Positions 51,113-62,239 of a stretch of 64,000 nt of DNA are shown one piece after another. The stretch is from Hallerella porci. Lineage in GTDB: Bacteria; Fibrobacterota; Fibrobacteria; Fibrobacterales; Fibrobacteraceae. The notes beneath the pieces were generated by a model. The model worked only from the letters and a program-made list of their open reading frames with translations, searched no databases and was not told the DNA's origin. How positions within the stretch are numbered: position 1 is the stretch's first letter; every line of letters starts with the position of its first letter. The stretch is taken from NCBI RefSeq assembly GCF_003148885.1, contig NZ_QGHD01000001.1:286080-350079 (forward strand), read 5' to 3'. The position numbers and the translations under genes are program-made.

Positions 51113-53896
51113 ATGAATTTGCCGCTTTCCAACTCGTATAAAGACTTGCTCGCCGCATCCGAAGAACGCATTCTGATTTTGGACGGCGGTTTTGGTACAA
51201 TGCTTCAACGGTTGAAGCTTACCGAAGCGGATTTCCGCGGAAAGCAATTTCTCGATTCCGAAATCGAATTGAAGGGCGATAACGATGTGCTTTCGCTCAC
51301 GAGTCCGGATAAAGTAGAATGGGTGCATCATGAATATTTAAATGCGGGCGCTGATATTATCGAAACGAATTCCTTTGGCGCATCTCCGATTGGGCAGAAG
51401 GAATATAAATTAGAAGACTTTGCTTACGCGATGGCGAAGGCGAGCGCCGAAGTCGCGAAGCGCGCCATTGCGGTGAAACGAGAAGAAGATTTAGCAGCGG
51501 GAAAAGAACCGCGGCGTCGCTTTGTCGCAGGCTCGATTGGACCGACTTCGAAGACGGCGAGCATTAGCCCCGATGTGACCGATCCCGCTGTCCGCGCAGT
51601 CACTTTCCGCGAACTCGTCGCTTCGTATAAAATTTCGGCGAACGGACTTTTGGACGGTGGTGCCGATATTCTTCTCGTCGAAACGGTTTTCGATACATTA
51701 AATGCGAAAGCGGCATTGTATGCGATTCAAGAAATCTGCGATGAACGCCACGAAATGTATCCGATTATGGTCTCGGGAACGATTACCGATGCGTCGGGAC
51801 GTATTCTTTCGGGGCAAACGGCGAAGGCATTTTTGAATTCGCTTTCAAGTTATCCGCTTTTTAGCATTGGCTTTAACTGCGCTCTCGGTGCAAAAGATAT
51901 GATTCCGCATTTGCGCGATGTGGGAAACGCACCCTTCCGCGTTTCGGTGCACCCGAATGCTGGACTTCCGAATCAATTCGGCGGTTACGATGATACTCCC
52001 GAGATGATGGGCGAATGGGTTTTGCGCTACGCCGAAGAAGGCCTGGTGAATATCGTCGGCGGTTGCTGCGGAACGACTCCGGATCACATTCGGCATTTTG
52101 CAGAAATCTTAAAAGGAAAACCGCCGCGGAAAATTCCTAAGAAATCCGGTCACATTCTGCTTTCGGGCTTGGAAAGTTTGGAAGTCGCTCCGGACAGCCG
52201 TTTCGTCAACATCGGCGAACGTTTGAATATCGCGGGCTCGCGGAAATTTGCGAATTTAATCCGCGAAGGAAATTTCACAGAAGCCGTGAACATCGGTGTG
52301 ATGCAAGCGGAAAGCGGCGCACAAGTCATCGACGTCAACTTGGACGATGGCATGATCGATTCCGAAAAAACGATGATTCATTTTTTGAATCTTTTGATGT
52401 CGGAACCGAACGTGGCGCGTTGCCCGATTATGATTGACAGCTCGCGTTGGAATGTTTTGGTCGCGGGCATGGAATGTGTCCAAGGCAAAGGCATTGTCAA
52501 TTCGATTAGCTTAAAAGAGGGCGAAGAAAAATTCCTCTATCGAGCAGAACAAATTCGCCGTCACGGCTTTGCCGTTGTCTGCATGGCTTTTGACGAAAAA
52601 GGACAAGCGACGAGTTTTGAACGCAAGCGCGAAGTGTGTACGCGGATGTATCGTTTGCTCGTCGATAAACTCGATTTCCCGACCGAAGATATTTTATTTG
52701 ACCCGAATATTTTGACCATCGGAACGGGCATGGCAGAGCACGCCGATTATGCGAAGGATTACATTGAAACTTGTCGCTATGTGAAAGAAAATTTACCGCT
52801 AGCCCATCTTGTCGGCGGCGTGAGCAATTTGAGTTTCGCATTTAAAGGAAATAATTCTATCCGCGAAAGTATGCATTCTTGCTTCCTTTATCATGCAGGC
52901 AAAGCGGGAATGGATTTTGGCATTGTCAACGCGGGCGTTCTTCCTGTTTACGAAGATATTCCCGAAGAAGAACGGCATTTAATCGAAGATTTGATTTTTA
53001 ATCGCAACGAAGACGCGACCGATAAACTTCTCGCGTATGCAGAAACGGTGAAAAATCGTAAACTCGCCGGAAATGCGAACGCAGACATTCTCGCTTGGCG
53101 TAATGATTCCGTTGAAAATCGCATTAAGCACGCAATGGTCAAAGGCATCGAAGAATTTATCGAAGCCGATGTCGAAGAATTGCGCACGCAAATCGCAGAA
53201 CCGGTGCAAATCATCGAAGGTCCTTTGATGGCCGGGATGAACGAAGTCGGAACTCTTTTTGGCGAAGGAAAAATGTTCTTGCCGCAGGTGGTGAAAAGCG
53301 CACGCGTGATGAAGCGCGCTGTTGCGCATTTGATGCCGTATATTCAAGCGAGCAAAAAAGAAGGCGAAAGCGCAAGCGCCGGAAAAATTGTGATGGCGAC
53401 GGTGAAAGGCGATGTGCACGATATCGGAAAAAATATCGTCGGCGTTGTTCTCGCCTGTAACAATTACGAAGTGATCGATTTAGGCGTGATGGTTCCGTGT
53501 GAAAAAATCGTCGAAGCGGTGAGAAAGTATAAGCCCGATATGGTGGGACTTTCGGGACTGATTACGCCGAGTCTCGATGAAATGGTCAATGTCGCGAAAA
53601 CATTCAAAGCCGAAGGATTGAAAACACCGTTAATGGTCGGCGGGGCAGCCGCTTCGGCAATTCACACCGCCGTTAAAATCGCTCCGGAATCCGATGCCCC
53701 TGTCATCTATTCTCGCGATGCGGGATCGAGCGCTAGTTTAATGGAACGTTGGATGAATCCGAAAAAGCGCAAAGACTTTTTGAATGAACTTTATGCGGCG
53801 CAAGAATCTCTGCGGCATGATAATTCGCAAAACAAAGCCACGGTTGCAACGGTTTCTTTGGAAGAAGCCAAAAGGCAAGCGCCCAACCTGTTTTAA
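51113..53896 (+). CDS. metH: Cobalamin-dependent methionine synthase lacking the reactivation domain
   Basis: MetH transfers a methyl group from methyltetrahydrofolate to homocysteine through B12. The 927-aa protein has a homocysteine domain with zinc Cys in GFNCALG and IVGGCCGTT, and a pterin domain ([16 protein letters not shown]). The B12 cap follows, then the cobalamin-binding domain with [12 protein letters not shown] near residue 768 and [10 protein letters not shown]. It ends in the linker ([14 protein letters not shown]), just where the AdoMet-binding activation domain should begin; E. coli MetH is about 300 residues longer. The activation domain may be encoded elsewhere or be absent. 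Confidence 0.93.
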   Translation: MNLPLSNSYKDLLAASEERILILDGGFGTMLQRLKLTEADFRGKQFLDSEIELKGDNDVLSLTSPDKVEWVHHEYLNAGADIIETNSFGASPIGQKEYKLEDFAYAMAKASAEVAKRAIAVKREEDLAAGKEPRRRFVAGSIGPTSKTASISPDVTDPAVRAVTFRELVASYKISANGLLDGGADILLVETVFDTLNAKAALYAIQEICDERHEMYPIMVSGTITDASGRILSGQTAKAFLNSLSSYPLFSIGFNCALGAKDMIPHLRDVGNAPFRVSVHPNAGLPNQFGGYDDTPEMMGEWVLRYAEEGLVNIVGGCCGTTPDHIRHFAEILKGKPPRKIPKKSGHILLSGLESLEVAPDSRFVNIGERLNIAGSRKFANLIREGNFTEAVNIGVMQAESGAQVIDVNLDDGMIDSEKTMIHFLNLLMSEPNVARCPIMIDSSRWNVLVAGMECVQGKGIVNSISLKEGEEKFLYRAEQIRRHGFAVVCMAFDEKGQATSFERKREVCTRMYRLLVDKLDFPTEDILFDPNILTIGTGMAEHADYAKDYIETCRYVKENLPLAHLVGGVSNLSFAFKGNNSIRESMHSCFLYHAGKAGMDFGIVNAGVLPVYEDIPEEERHLIEDLIFNRNEDATDKLLAYAETVKNRKLAGNANADILAWRNDSVENRIKHAMVKGIEEFIEADVEELRTQIAEPVQIIEGPLMAGMNEVGTLFGEGKMFLPQVVKSARVMKRAVAHLMPYIQASKKEGESASAGKIVMATVKGDVHDIGKNIVGVVLACNNYEVIDLGVMVPCEKIVEAVRKYKPDMVGLSGLITPSLDEMVNVAKTFKAEGLKTPLMVGGAAASAIHTAVKIAPESDAPVIYSRDAGSSASLMERWMNPKKRKDFLNELYAAQESLRHDNSQNKATVATVSLEEAKRQAPNLF

Positions 53897-53906
53897 ATGA
53901 GGAATG

Positions 53907-53923
53907 GCACCGCTTCGCGGTGC
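53907..53923 (+). terminator. Hairpin after metH
   Basis: GCACCGC and GCGGTGC form a 7-bp stem with a TTC loop shortly after the metH stop. No strong T-run follows, so termination efficiency is uncertain. Confidence 0.45.
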
Positions 53924-53969
53924 TCCGTCATCAGCGCATGAAAAAGCCTCATCGAGTCGATGCGAATGG

Positions 53970-54222
53970 CTCAAAATCCTTTTGAAGTGTCTATGCAGTG
54001 TTGCAGGAATGTTCAAAACCCTTTTGAAGTGCCCATGCAGTGTTGCACGGAATCATCAAAACCCATTTGAAGTGTCCATGCAGTGTTGCACGAAATGTTC
54101 AAACCCCTTTTGAAGGGTTCTTGCAGCGTTGCACGAGATGTTCAAAACCCTTTTGAAGTGTCCATGCAGCGTTGCGCGAGATGTTCAAAACCCTTTTGAG
54201 ATGTCCATGCAGCGTTACACGG
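53970..54222. repeat. Array B: about six tandem 43-bp palindrome-bearing repeats
   Basis: Units begin with CATGCA or a variant at 53992, 54034, 54077, 54120, 54163 and 54206 (period 43, once 42). Each has CATGCAGCGTTGCACG, a dyad like that in array A, and TTCAAAACCCTTTTGAA, the reverse complement of the array A palindrome. There are no spacers. It fills the metH-tgt gap. Confidence 0.9.
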
Positions 54223-54261
54223 GAAAAAAATGAGATCTTTGAGCTCATCCCTAATTTCTAA

Positions 54262-55407
<1,146 letters not shown>

Positions 55408-55431
55408 TGCAAAACTTTCTAAATTTAGAGA

Positions 55432-57333
55432 GTGAAATTTCTTAGCTTTATCGCCCTTTTTCTGCTTTTTATCGGCTGCGCTTCGCAGTCCTCTTCAACG
55501 GTCGTTTCGAAGTCACAAAATGCGGAAACGCCACAAATTGTCGCGTCGAATACAAATACGAATACGATTCCTTTTTCCGTCGATTCTGTTGCGCCGTCTA
55601 GTGAAGTGCGCCATGTGGCGGTGAAAGATTCCGCAGCGCTTCCGACTTTATCGGCTCTCGATTTTGCTGCTTATTATAAAAATCCGATTCGCGATGCCGG
55701 GAAAATGGAATTGCCCGAAAATGCGAAAAAATTAACGGTGAGAATTTCGGAATATCCGTTTTCGATGCTCGAAAATTTTTCGGAAACCGAACCGGAATTT
55801 TTGAAAAATTTAGAACCGCTCGCTTGGGAACCGTTTACCAAATATCTTTACGCCAAAGGAGCGGGGGATTCTCTCGCGATTATCATCCGAAAAATTGAAA
55901 GCGAAAAATGGAATCAGCAAAATGTTTTCGCAGATTTTCAGAAAGTGGAAAAATTATACTGGGCGAAAAATGCAGAAAATGGCAGTTGGTGGTTAAAAAT
56001 TGAACCGCGTCCGTGGACGGGAATTTCTCCGTTTTGGGCCGAGTTAAAGCAGAAACCGTCTGCAAAAGAAGTGCAAATTTATCAAACTTATACCGCTGAA
56101 ACTTTGAATTTAGAAGCGGCTTTGGATTGGGCGAAAACTCTCGCTGCGTATTTGTATCCGACTTATAATACCGATTTAGAAGTGCATACTCCTGGAAAAA
56201 TTTGGAATGGAACGCCGCCGTTTTCGGTGATGCGCGGAAATCCGATGGGAACGCCGATGTGGGTCGCTTTTGATGTGCCCGCATTCCGAAATGCTGTTTC
56301 AGAATCGGCAGCCAATGAAAGCGTCGAAAAAGAATGGATTCGGAAACGCGACCTCGATTCTTCGTGGAGAAATCAAGCGTTAGAATCTCTCGAAGACGTT
56401 TGCCCGGAAAATGCAGAAACCGAAAACTTTAAGCAGAAATTGTCTGCGGTTTTGGATTCGCTTCCGCCCGAACAAAATGCGTGGAACGCAAACGGAATGC
56501 TTTGGTTTCGCCGCGATGCGAATTCGCTTTTAGCAAAAGATTTTTCGGCGCAAGATTCGCTTCATAATCCGCTTCCGCGATTGCTTGAATTGAAGCAGTT
56601 CTTGGATTCTTTAGAAATTCAATTCCTCGTTGTTCCTGTTCCGACGAAAGAATCGATTTATGCGGAACGTTTAATTGCGGGAACTTCTCCGGAACTTTGC
56701 GTCGATGTCGCTGGCCGAGATTTTATTCGCCAATTACTCGCCGCAGGAATTGATGTGCTCGATATTTATCCGGCGCTTCGTTCTGCAAAAGCGGGCGATG
56801 ATGAAGCGCATTATTCCTTCCAAAAATTTGATACGCATTGGGCTCTCGCTGCAGAACTTGCCGCCCTCGAAGAACTCGCGCAAAAAATTGCTTCGTATGC
56901 GTGGTATGCAGAAAGCGGCGCAACTCCTGGCGTTCTCGAAATGCGCGATACGACAATTCTTCGCGAAGGCGATTTGATTCAGCAATTACCGACGGCGGAA
57001 CAGTCCGCATTTTCTCCCGAAACTTTAGAAGTGAAAAAAATTTACCGAGACGCAAAACCGTATTCGGGCGGAAAAAATAGTCCGATTCTTTTGATGGGCG
57101 ATTCGTTCACCGGTGTCTTTGAATCCGTCGATGGAAAATCAGGCGGTCCCGGATCGCTTCTCGCTTTTGCGTTGGGTTTGGATGTGCAAGTGATGACAAG
57201 TTGGGGCGGAGGACCCGGAGTTCGTCACCGAATGGTGAAGGACAAAAAATCGTTACAATCAAAATGTCTTGTTATCTATATGATGACTTTACGCGACTTC
57301 TGGCAATCGCCATTGGAGTGGGATGTTTTCTAG
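55432..57333 (+). CDS. Lipoprotein with AlgJ/AlgX-like SGNH domain
   Basis: The 633-aa protein has a lipoprotein signal (LLFIGCASQ), a unique N-terminal region of about 300 residues, and a C-terminal SGNH-like domain with FDTHWALAAELAALE near 465 and LLMGDSFTGVFES near 556. In alginate O-acetyltransferases AlgJ and AlgX these supply the Asp-His and the Ser. It may acetylate or otherwise act on a surface polymer. No MBOAT acetyl exporter is adjacent. The GTG start is weak. It overlaps the next gene by 11 bases. Confidence 0.72.
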   Translation: MKFLSFIALFLLFIGCASQSSSTVVSKSQNAETPQIVASNTNTNTIPFSVDSVAPSSEVRHVAVKDSAALPTLSALDFAAYYKNPIRDAGKMELPENAKKLTVRISEYPFSMLENFSETEPEFLKNLEPLAWEPFTKYLYAKGAGDSLAIIIRKIESEKWNQQNVFADFQKVEKLYWAKNAENGSWWLKIEPRPWTGISPFWAELKQKPSAKEVQIYQTYTAETLNLEAALDWAKTLAAYLYPTYNTDLEVHTPGKIWNGTPPFSVMRGNPMGTPMWVAFDVPAFRNAVSESAANESVEKEWIRKRDLDSSWRNQALESLEDVCPENAETENFKQKLSAVLDSLPPEQNAWNANGMLWFRRDANSLLAKDFSAQDSLHNPLPRLLELKQFLDSLEIQFLVVPVPTKESIYAERLIAGTSPELCVDVAGRDFIRQLLAAGIDVLDIYPALRSAKAGDDEAHYSFQKFDTHWALAAELAALEELAQKIASYAWYAESGATPGVLEMRDTTILREGDLIQQLPTAEQSAFSPETLEVKKIYRDAKPYSGGKNSPILLMGDSFTGVFESVDGKSGGPGSLLAFALGLDVQVMTSWGGGPGVRHRMVKDKKSLQSKCLVIYMMTLRDFWQSPLEWDVF

Positions 57334-58042
57334 ATCTCTTGTTAAACCGATTTTACTTTTTTCGGCCTGCTTGATGTCGATTATTATTGCGTTTCAAGCG
57401 TTAACGCCGAGCAAAAAAGAAAAATCTCTCGTCGAAGCGGCTTGCACCTTTGCAAATTTAGAACCGCAATGTTTCGAATCCAATGAAACGTGGAAAGAAG
57501 GACTCGCTTATTACGACAGCGTTCTTGCGATTTCTCACGATACGATTTCTGCAGTGAAATCGCTTTTCTGGGAGCATTGGCAATTAAAGTTTGCGGGCGC
57601 AGATCACGCGCAAACTCCCGAACTCATTTTGCCAACGAAAATTTTAGAAGAAAAAAATACAGGCTGCGTGGGCGTTTCGTGGTTAGCGCTAATGCTCGCC
57701 GAAGTGCGCGGTATTCAGGCGCAAGCGTATCTCATTCCGGGGCATATGTATTTTTCGGTGAACGGCAGAAATTTCGAGCCCAATCGCGAAGGCTTTAATT
57801 ATTCGCACGAAGAATATCGAAAAAAATATGCCGCGGGCAGTTGGGATGCCGCAATGCAAAAAGCATTATATCGCAATCAATTCTTGGGAATTGTCGCGTT
57901 CAATTTAGGTAACGCCAAATTGGAATCGGATCCGCAAGCGGCTCTCGCTTGGTATAAAGTCGCGGCTGAATTTTTCCCTGCGTATCCGAAAATCCGCGAT
58001 AATCGTCGCATTGCTCTGCGCAAATTGGACGAGCGCAAATAA
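57323..58042 (+). CDS. Transglutaminase-like membrane-anchored protein
   Basis: The 239-aa protein has one N-terminal signal anchor and a transglutaminase-like core. The putative Cys is in NTGCVGVSWLALMLAEVRGIQAQAYLIP, the His in GHMYFSV, and the third site in NFEPNREGF. A C-terminal TPR-like pair follows (LGNAKLESDPQAALAWYKVAAEFFPAYPKI). It is read with the AlgJ-like gene by an 11-base overlap. Substrate unknown; it may be a protease or amidase of envelope peptides. Confidence 0.7.
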   Translation: MFSRSLVKPILLFSACLMSIIIAFQALTPSKKEKSLVEAACTFANLEPQCFESNETWKEGLAYYDSVLAISHDTISAVKSLFWEHWQLKFAGADHAQTPELILPTKILEEKNTGCVGVSWLALMLAEVRGIQAQAYLIPGHMYFSVNGRNFEPNREGFNYSHEEYRKKYAAGSWDAAMQKALYRNQFLGIVAFNLGNAKLESDPQAALAWYKVAAEFFPAYPKIRDNRRIALRKLDERK

Positions 58043-58059
58043 TTGCGGAATGAACTGCG

Positions 58060-59562
58060 GTGCATTTTCCGTTTAAAATTTTATTTGCTTTTTTCGTCGC
58101 TGCGTTTGCGTTTTTTCCGCTGACAGATTCCGATATTTGGTGGCATTTGGCGAGTGCCCGCGATTTTTTCGAAAACGGCTTAGCCGAAAAAGATCCGTTT
58201 TGTTGGACGCCTTCGCGGACGCCGTGGATCAATGTGCATCTCTTTTTTCAGTGGATTGTTTATGCGGTTCATTCGGTGGCGGGGGCTTTTGGATTAGTTC
58301 TTTTGAAATCAGTTGCTTGGGGAATTGTCGCTTTTCTTTGGGTGCTTCCGTGCAAAAGAAAAATTCGACTTTTTGAATTTTCGCTCGCTGTTTTGTGCGC
58401 ATTTATTTTTCGTTATGCGTTGGAATGTCGCCCGATTTTTCTTTCGCTTTTATTCCTCGGCATTTTTTGGAATTTGCTTCCGCAACTTTTGCCGCCGATT
58501 TCTAAAAAATATTTTTTGTCTGCGGCGATTTTACTTTTTACACAATGGATTTGGATTCGGACGCAAGGACTTTTCCCTTTGAGTTGTGGGCTTTCGGCGA
58601 TGGCGATATTTTTAAGTTGGAATCGAATGACGAAGAAATCGAAAATTTTTTCATCCTGTTTTTTAGTCATTCTTTTCTCCGTTCCGCTGTGGCATTTTCA
58701 AGGGAATTATTTGTTCGCTTATCCGTTCGGACTTCTCGATCGTTTGATGGGAGGTTCTGCGGCATCGCAAATTTTTGCGCTTGAAATTGCGGAAAATCGT
58801 GCGCCTTCAACTCTTCTTTTGTTGCATGAAAATACCGCTTCGATGGCGACACTTCTTTTGCTCGTGGGAATTGCTGCGTTTTTTATTTTGAAAAAAAAAT
58901 GTTCGATGGAAATTTGGCGAATCGCTTGGCTTCTTATCGCAGCATTTCTCGCGGTTTTTGCGGAACGCAATTTGACAATTTTCTTTTTCCCATTTGTTCT
59001 TCTTATTCTTTGGAATCCTTCGTTCATTTTGCTTTTGCGAAAAATTTTTTTGAAGATTTTTCCGCAGAAAAAAGCGGAATTTGGAAATGTCATTTTTATT
59101 TTTGCCATTTTAATTTTGTCTTTTTCTGCGGGCAGTTTTTTGCGCAGTCTTCCCGCTTATTTTGAAGGAAAAAATTTCCAAGCGATTTCACAAGAACGCG
59201 TTCCGATGAATGCGGTAATTTATTTGCAAAATCATCCGCTTTTACCGAATCAAAATTTATTCAATGACGATCGTTCGGGCGGTTATATTTCGTGGAAAAT
59301 TCCCGCACAAAAAACATTTGCCGACGGAAGATTTATTTTAAAAGATTCCACGTTTATGGCGAATTATTTGAACTTTGCAAAAAATCCAGAGGCATTTTTT
59401 GTCGCAGCAGATTCTTTGCAAATTTATCGAGCGTTGATGCCGACTCGTTATATTTCTCTCTGGAAAAATTTAGATTCGGCGATGCAAAAAAAATCTGATT
59501 GGAAAAACGTTTATCGTGACGACGCTTACACGATTTGGGATAAGACAATTTCGGCAAAATAA
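58060..59562 (+). CDS. Polytopic membrane protein, GT-C glycosyltransferase-like
   Basis: The 500-aa protein has about ten membrane helices and an early acidic loop (LTDSDIWWHLASARDFFENG), the usual site of the catalytic Asp in GT-C lipid-linked-sugar transferases. A soluble C-terminal region of about 120 residues follows (NDDRSGGYISWKIPAQKTFADGRF). It is 17 bases after the transglutaminase-like gene, so these three genes look like one envelope-modification operon. The family assignment is from topology and the loop only. Confidence 0.6.
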   Translation: MHFPFKILFAFFVAAFAFFPLTDSDIWWHLASARDFFENGLAEKDPFCWTPSRTPWINVHLFFQWIVYAVHSVAGAFGLVLLKSVAWGIVAFLWVLPCKRKIRLFEFSLAVLCAFIFRYALECRPIFLSLLFLGIFWNLLPQLLPPISKKYFLSAAILLFTQWIWIRTQGLFPLSCGLSAMAIFLSWNRMTKKSKIFSSCFLVILFSVPLWHFQGNYLFAYPFGLLDRLMGGSAASQIFALEIAENRAPSTLLLLHENTASMATLLLLVGIAAFFILKKKCSMEIWRIAWLLIAAFLAVFAERNLTIFFFPFVLLILWNPSFILLLRKIFLKIFPQKKAEFGNVIFIFAILILSFSAGSFLRSLPAYFEGKNFQAISQERVPMNAVIYLQNHPLLPNQNLFNDDRSGGYISWKIPAQKTFADGRFILKDSTFMANYLNFAKNPEAFFVAADSLQIYRALMPTRYISLWKNLDSAMQKKSDWKNVYRDDAYTIWDKTISAK

Positions 59563-59599
59563 AGAAGAATTTGCAGAGCGAATTTTCTAAATTTTCTTT

Positions 59600-62239
59600 A
59601 TGCGTTTTTTACTTCTTTCGATTTTCTTTTTTCTCATTTCTTGTGCGAATGAAGCTTCGGATGCCGATGACATTTCGGATGCGTTTGAAGGGCTTGCGCG
59701 ATTAAAAGCGACGGGCGATTCGGTTCAACTCGAATCAATGCATTTAACGGCGAAATTTACTTACGATTTTTATGTCGGCGAACACGAAGTTACAGAGCGC
59801 GAATATGCGGAACTCATGGGCGAAAAATTTTCGGCAGCGGATTCGAATAAGCCTGTTGTCGATGTGACTTTTTACGATGCGGTTTTGTACGCGAATGAAC
59901 TTTCTAAAAAAGTAAAATTGGACACATTTTATGCGTATCGCACGGTGCTTCGCGATGACGAAAATCACGCGGTTTATTTAGAAGATTTGCGCCGCGATTT
60001 TACGAATGATGGTTATCGTCTCCCGACGGAAGCGGAATGGATTTTTGCAGCGAGTCAAGGTTGGAATCCGAAGAAAAATGCGTGGACTTCGGAAAATTCA
60101 AATTACGAATCGCACGCGGTTTGTTCTGCGGGGAAAAACGCTGCGGGAATTTGCGATATGGCGGGAAATGTAGCGGAGTGGACGAATGATTGGCTCGCCG
60201 AATGGAACGATACGACGGTTGTCAATTTTGCGGGCGCGGGCTCGCCGAATTCGCTCAACGAAATTGTTTTGAAAGGCGGCAGTTTTCGGAATGCTGCGGC
60301 AAATATCAATTTGAAATCGCGCGGAGATATTTATACGGTGACGCCGGCGATGTACGCTAATTATGTCGGCTTTCGCGTGGCGCGCGGTGCGCTTTTGCAG
60401 ACGAGTTTTGCGCCCGCTTCCGAAATCAAAGCGGATTATCATATTTCGATGCTAACCGATTACAAAAAATTGCGAACTGTTTTAGGAACGTATCGTGCAA
60501 AGCTCGCTTTCCGCGATGATGAAACGCAGCGCATCGGCTTCGTCGATTTTCTCAGTTCTTCGCCGCGGGCGATTGAAATCAAAGATACTCTCGACGCGTA
60601 TCATCCAGCGATTTCTCCGGACGGAAAGCGCGTCGCATTTTGCACCAAGCCCGAAGGCATTTCGGGAAAGTCGGCGTTATACGTCCGCGATTTGAATTCG
60701 GACGGTTCGAATTTGGTAAAGCTCGATGTCGAAAGCGCTGCCATTCCGCGTTGGCGAATTGTCGCAGGCGATACGGAAATCGTTTACGTTTCGAGTACCG
60801 GAAATAATGCGAACGAAACGGATTGGAAAAAAGAATCGACTTGGTCGGTAAAATTTTCGGGCGGAAAATTCGGCACTCCCCGCAAGCTTTTCGACGGCAC
60901 GTACAACGGCGGCGTCTCCTCGGACGGGCGTCTCGCGGTTTCGGGCGCGCGCCTTCTCCGGGCAAATGTGGACGGCGAACAGCGGCTCTGGTACGGCGGG
61001 GAGCAGGCCTGCAACGTCTCGCTTTCGGATTCGACGAGCGAAACGCTCTTCCTTGATTTCGGCGGCGCCATCGGCGCGGAATTCGTCGGCTCTTCCTACG
61101 ACGTGCACGAGCGCATTTTGGTTGCGGACACAGCCGGTTCTCTCTTGCGCACGGTTCCGGCCCCTTCGGGCTATGCCTTCGACCATTCGGAATGGGTGCA
61201 TGGCAAAAAGGACTTCGCCGTGGCGACCCTCACGGACATGGACGGCGCGCATTCGAAGATCGCCCTTGTGAACACGCGCGATTCGAACGTGACGGATCTC
61301 GCAGCCGGCGCGGAACTCTGGCATCCGGACCTGTGGGTGGATGGGCTGAATGTCTCGGACTTTGAACTGGACTTGGACAGCGCGGGGGTGTATTTGTTGC
61401 CGAATGGAACGGAGCCGCAAAATCAGATGCGCGTTAAAATGGAATTATTTTGGTGCAATAAAGATTCCATTGAAGTTTTGGCTCTGGGTTCTTCTCGAAT
61501 TTTGCACGGATTTATTCCCGATGCAAAAAGCATCAATATGGGACATTCGAGCAATGATATGTCGCTTATTTATTACATCGCCGAGAATTATGCTTGGAAC
61601 CATCTTCCTCGGCTGAAAACGCTAGTGATTTCTGTGGACATAGACAATTGGCAGACCATAGAAGTCTATCGTGACCAGATGTTGGCTGCGGCTCCCGGTT
61701 ATCTTTATGATGCAAACCATGGATTTTGGAAAGAGGGACTTCCGAAAGATTTTGTTAGTCTTGTGCAAAGCTCTTATCCGGCTTCTCAAGGGTATCAAAA
61801 TTTGCGGGAAACCAAAGGTTTTGCGGAGCTTCCTGGATCGGGCTGGGGAGATCCTATTATTGAATCCGATTACCAGTGGGCCGAAAAAAATCCTGAAAAG
61901 GTGGAAATTCAATTAAAAGCTCTTCGAAATTTTTTGGCACTTGCCGAATCGAAAGAAATTCGTGTAATCGGTGTTCTTTTTCCGCAGAATCCCAGGTATA
62001 AAGAAACGGATTCGTGGGGGCGTTACGGCCCTAGCCGTTCTGCGGCAAAAAATATCATCGATTCTTTGCGCGCTTGTGAAAAGCAGTTTTTAAATTTTAG
62101 CCTGATGGACGAAAATAAAATGGGCTATCATGACTATGCGGACTCTACCGCTGCGAATACGGATCATTTAGCTTCGGCTGGAGCGCGGCAATTCATGTCT
62201 CGATTGGATTCTCTCACTCAACTCCTTTATCAAAAATGA
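59600..62239 (+). CDS. Fibrobacter-type paralogous lipoprotein: FGE fold, TolB-like propeller, SGNH-like C-terminus
   Basis: The 879-aa lipoprotein has signal FFLISCANE. Residues about 35-265 form an FGE-sulfatase-like domain (YDFYVGEHEVTEREYAELMG, DGYRLPTEAEWIFAASQGW, CDMAGNVAEWTNDW, VLKGGSFRNAA). Residues about 285-610 look like a TolB-type propeller (AYHPAISPDGKRVAFC, AIPRWRI). The end (IEVLALGSSRILHGFIPDA onward) looks like an SGNH-type hydrolase region. From memory this matches a paralogous family reported in Fibrobacter succinogenes. A segment from 60858 has GC-rich codon use unlike both flanks. The next paralogue overlaps it (ATGA). Confidence 0.8.
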   Translation: MRFLLLSIFFFLISCANEASDADDISDAFEGLARLKATGDSVQLESMHLTAKFTYDFYVGEHEVTEREYAELMGEKFSAADSNKPVVDVTFYDAVLYANELSKKVKLDTFYAYRTVLRDDENHAVYLEDLRRDFTNDGYRLPTEAEWIFAASQGWNPKKNAWTSENSNYESHAVCSAGKNAAGICDMAGNVAEWTNDWLAEWNDTTVVNFAGAGSPNSLNEIVLKGGSFRNAAANINLKSRGDIYTVTPAMYANYVGFRVARGALLQTSFAPASEIKADYHISMLTDYKKLRTVLGTYRAKLAFRDDETQRIGFVDFLSSSPRAIEIKDTLDAYHPAISPDGKRVAFCTKPEGISGKSALYVRDLNSDGSNLVKLDVESAAIPRWRIVAGDTEIVYVSSTGNNANETDWKKESTWSVKFSGGKFGTPRKLFDGTYNGGVSSDGRLAVSGARLLRANVDGEQRLWYGGEQACNVSLSDSTSETLFLDFGGAIGAEFVGSSYDVHERILVADTAGSLLRTVPAPSGYAFDHSEWVHGKKDFAVATLTDMDGAHSKIALVNTRDSNVTDLAAGAELWHPDLWVDGLNVSDFELDLDSAGVYLLPNGTEPQNQMRVKMELFWCNKDSIEVLALGSSRILHGFIPDAKSINMGHSSNDMSLIYYIAENYAWNHLPRLKTLVISVDIDNWQTIEVYRDQMLAAAPGYLYDANHGFWKEGLPKDFVSLVQSSYPASQGYQNLRETKGFAELPGSGWGDPIIESDYQWAEKNPEKVEIQLKALRNFLALAESKEIRVIGVLFPQNPRYKETDSWGRYGPSRSAAKNIIDSLRACEKQFLNFSLMDENKMGYHDYADSTAANTDHLASAGARQFMSRLDSLTQLLYQK
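60858..61290 (+). repeat. 433-bp tract nearly identical to 63566-63998
   Basis: By eye only about seven mismatches separate the two copies, and roughly the last 250 bases look identical, while the sequence just upstream in both genes is clearly diverged. The tract encodes part of the propeller domain (GGKFGTPRKLFDGTYNGG through NTRDSNV). In this gene its codons are GC-rich against an AT-leaning background. Confidence 0.88.

Noticed and set aside
60677..61420. Long Arg/His-rich minus-strand frame of 247 codons, and a 386-codon one at 62800-63960
   Set aside because: Both lie antisense to the GC-rich propeller-coding segments and have the biased composition of shadow frames, with no domain or ribosome site.
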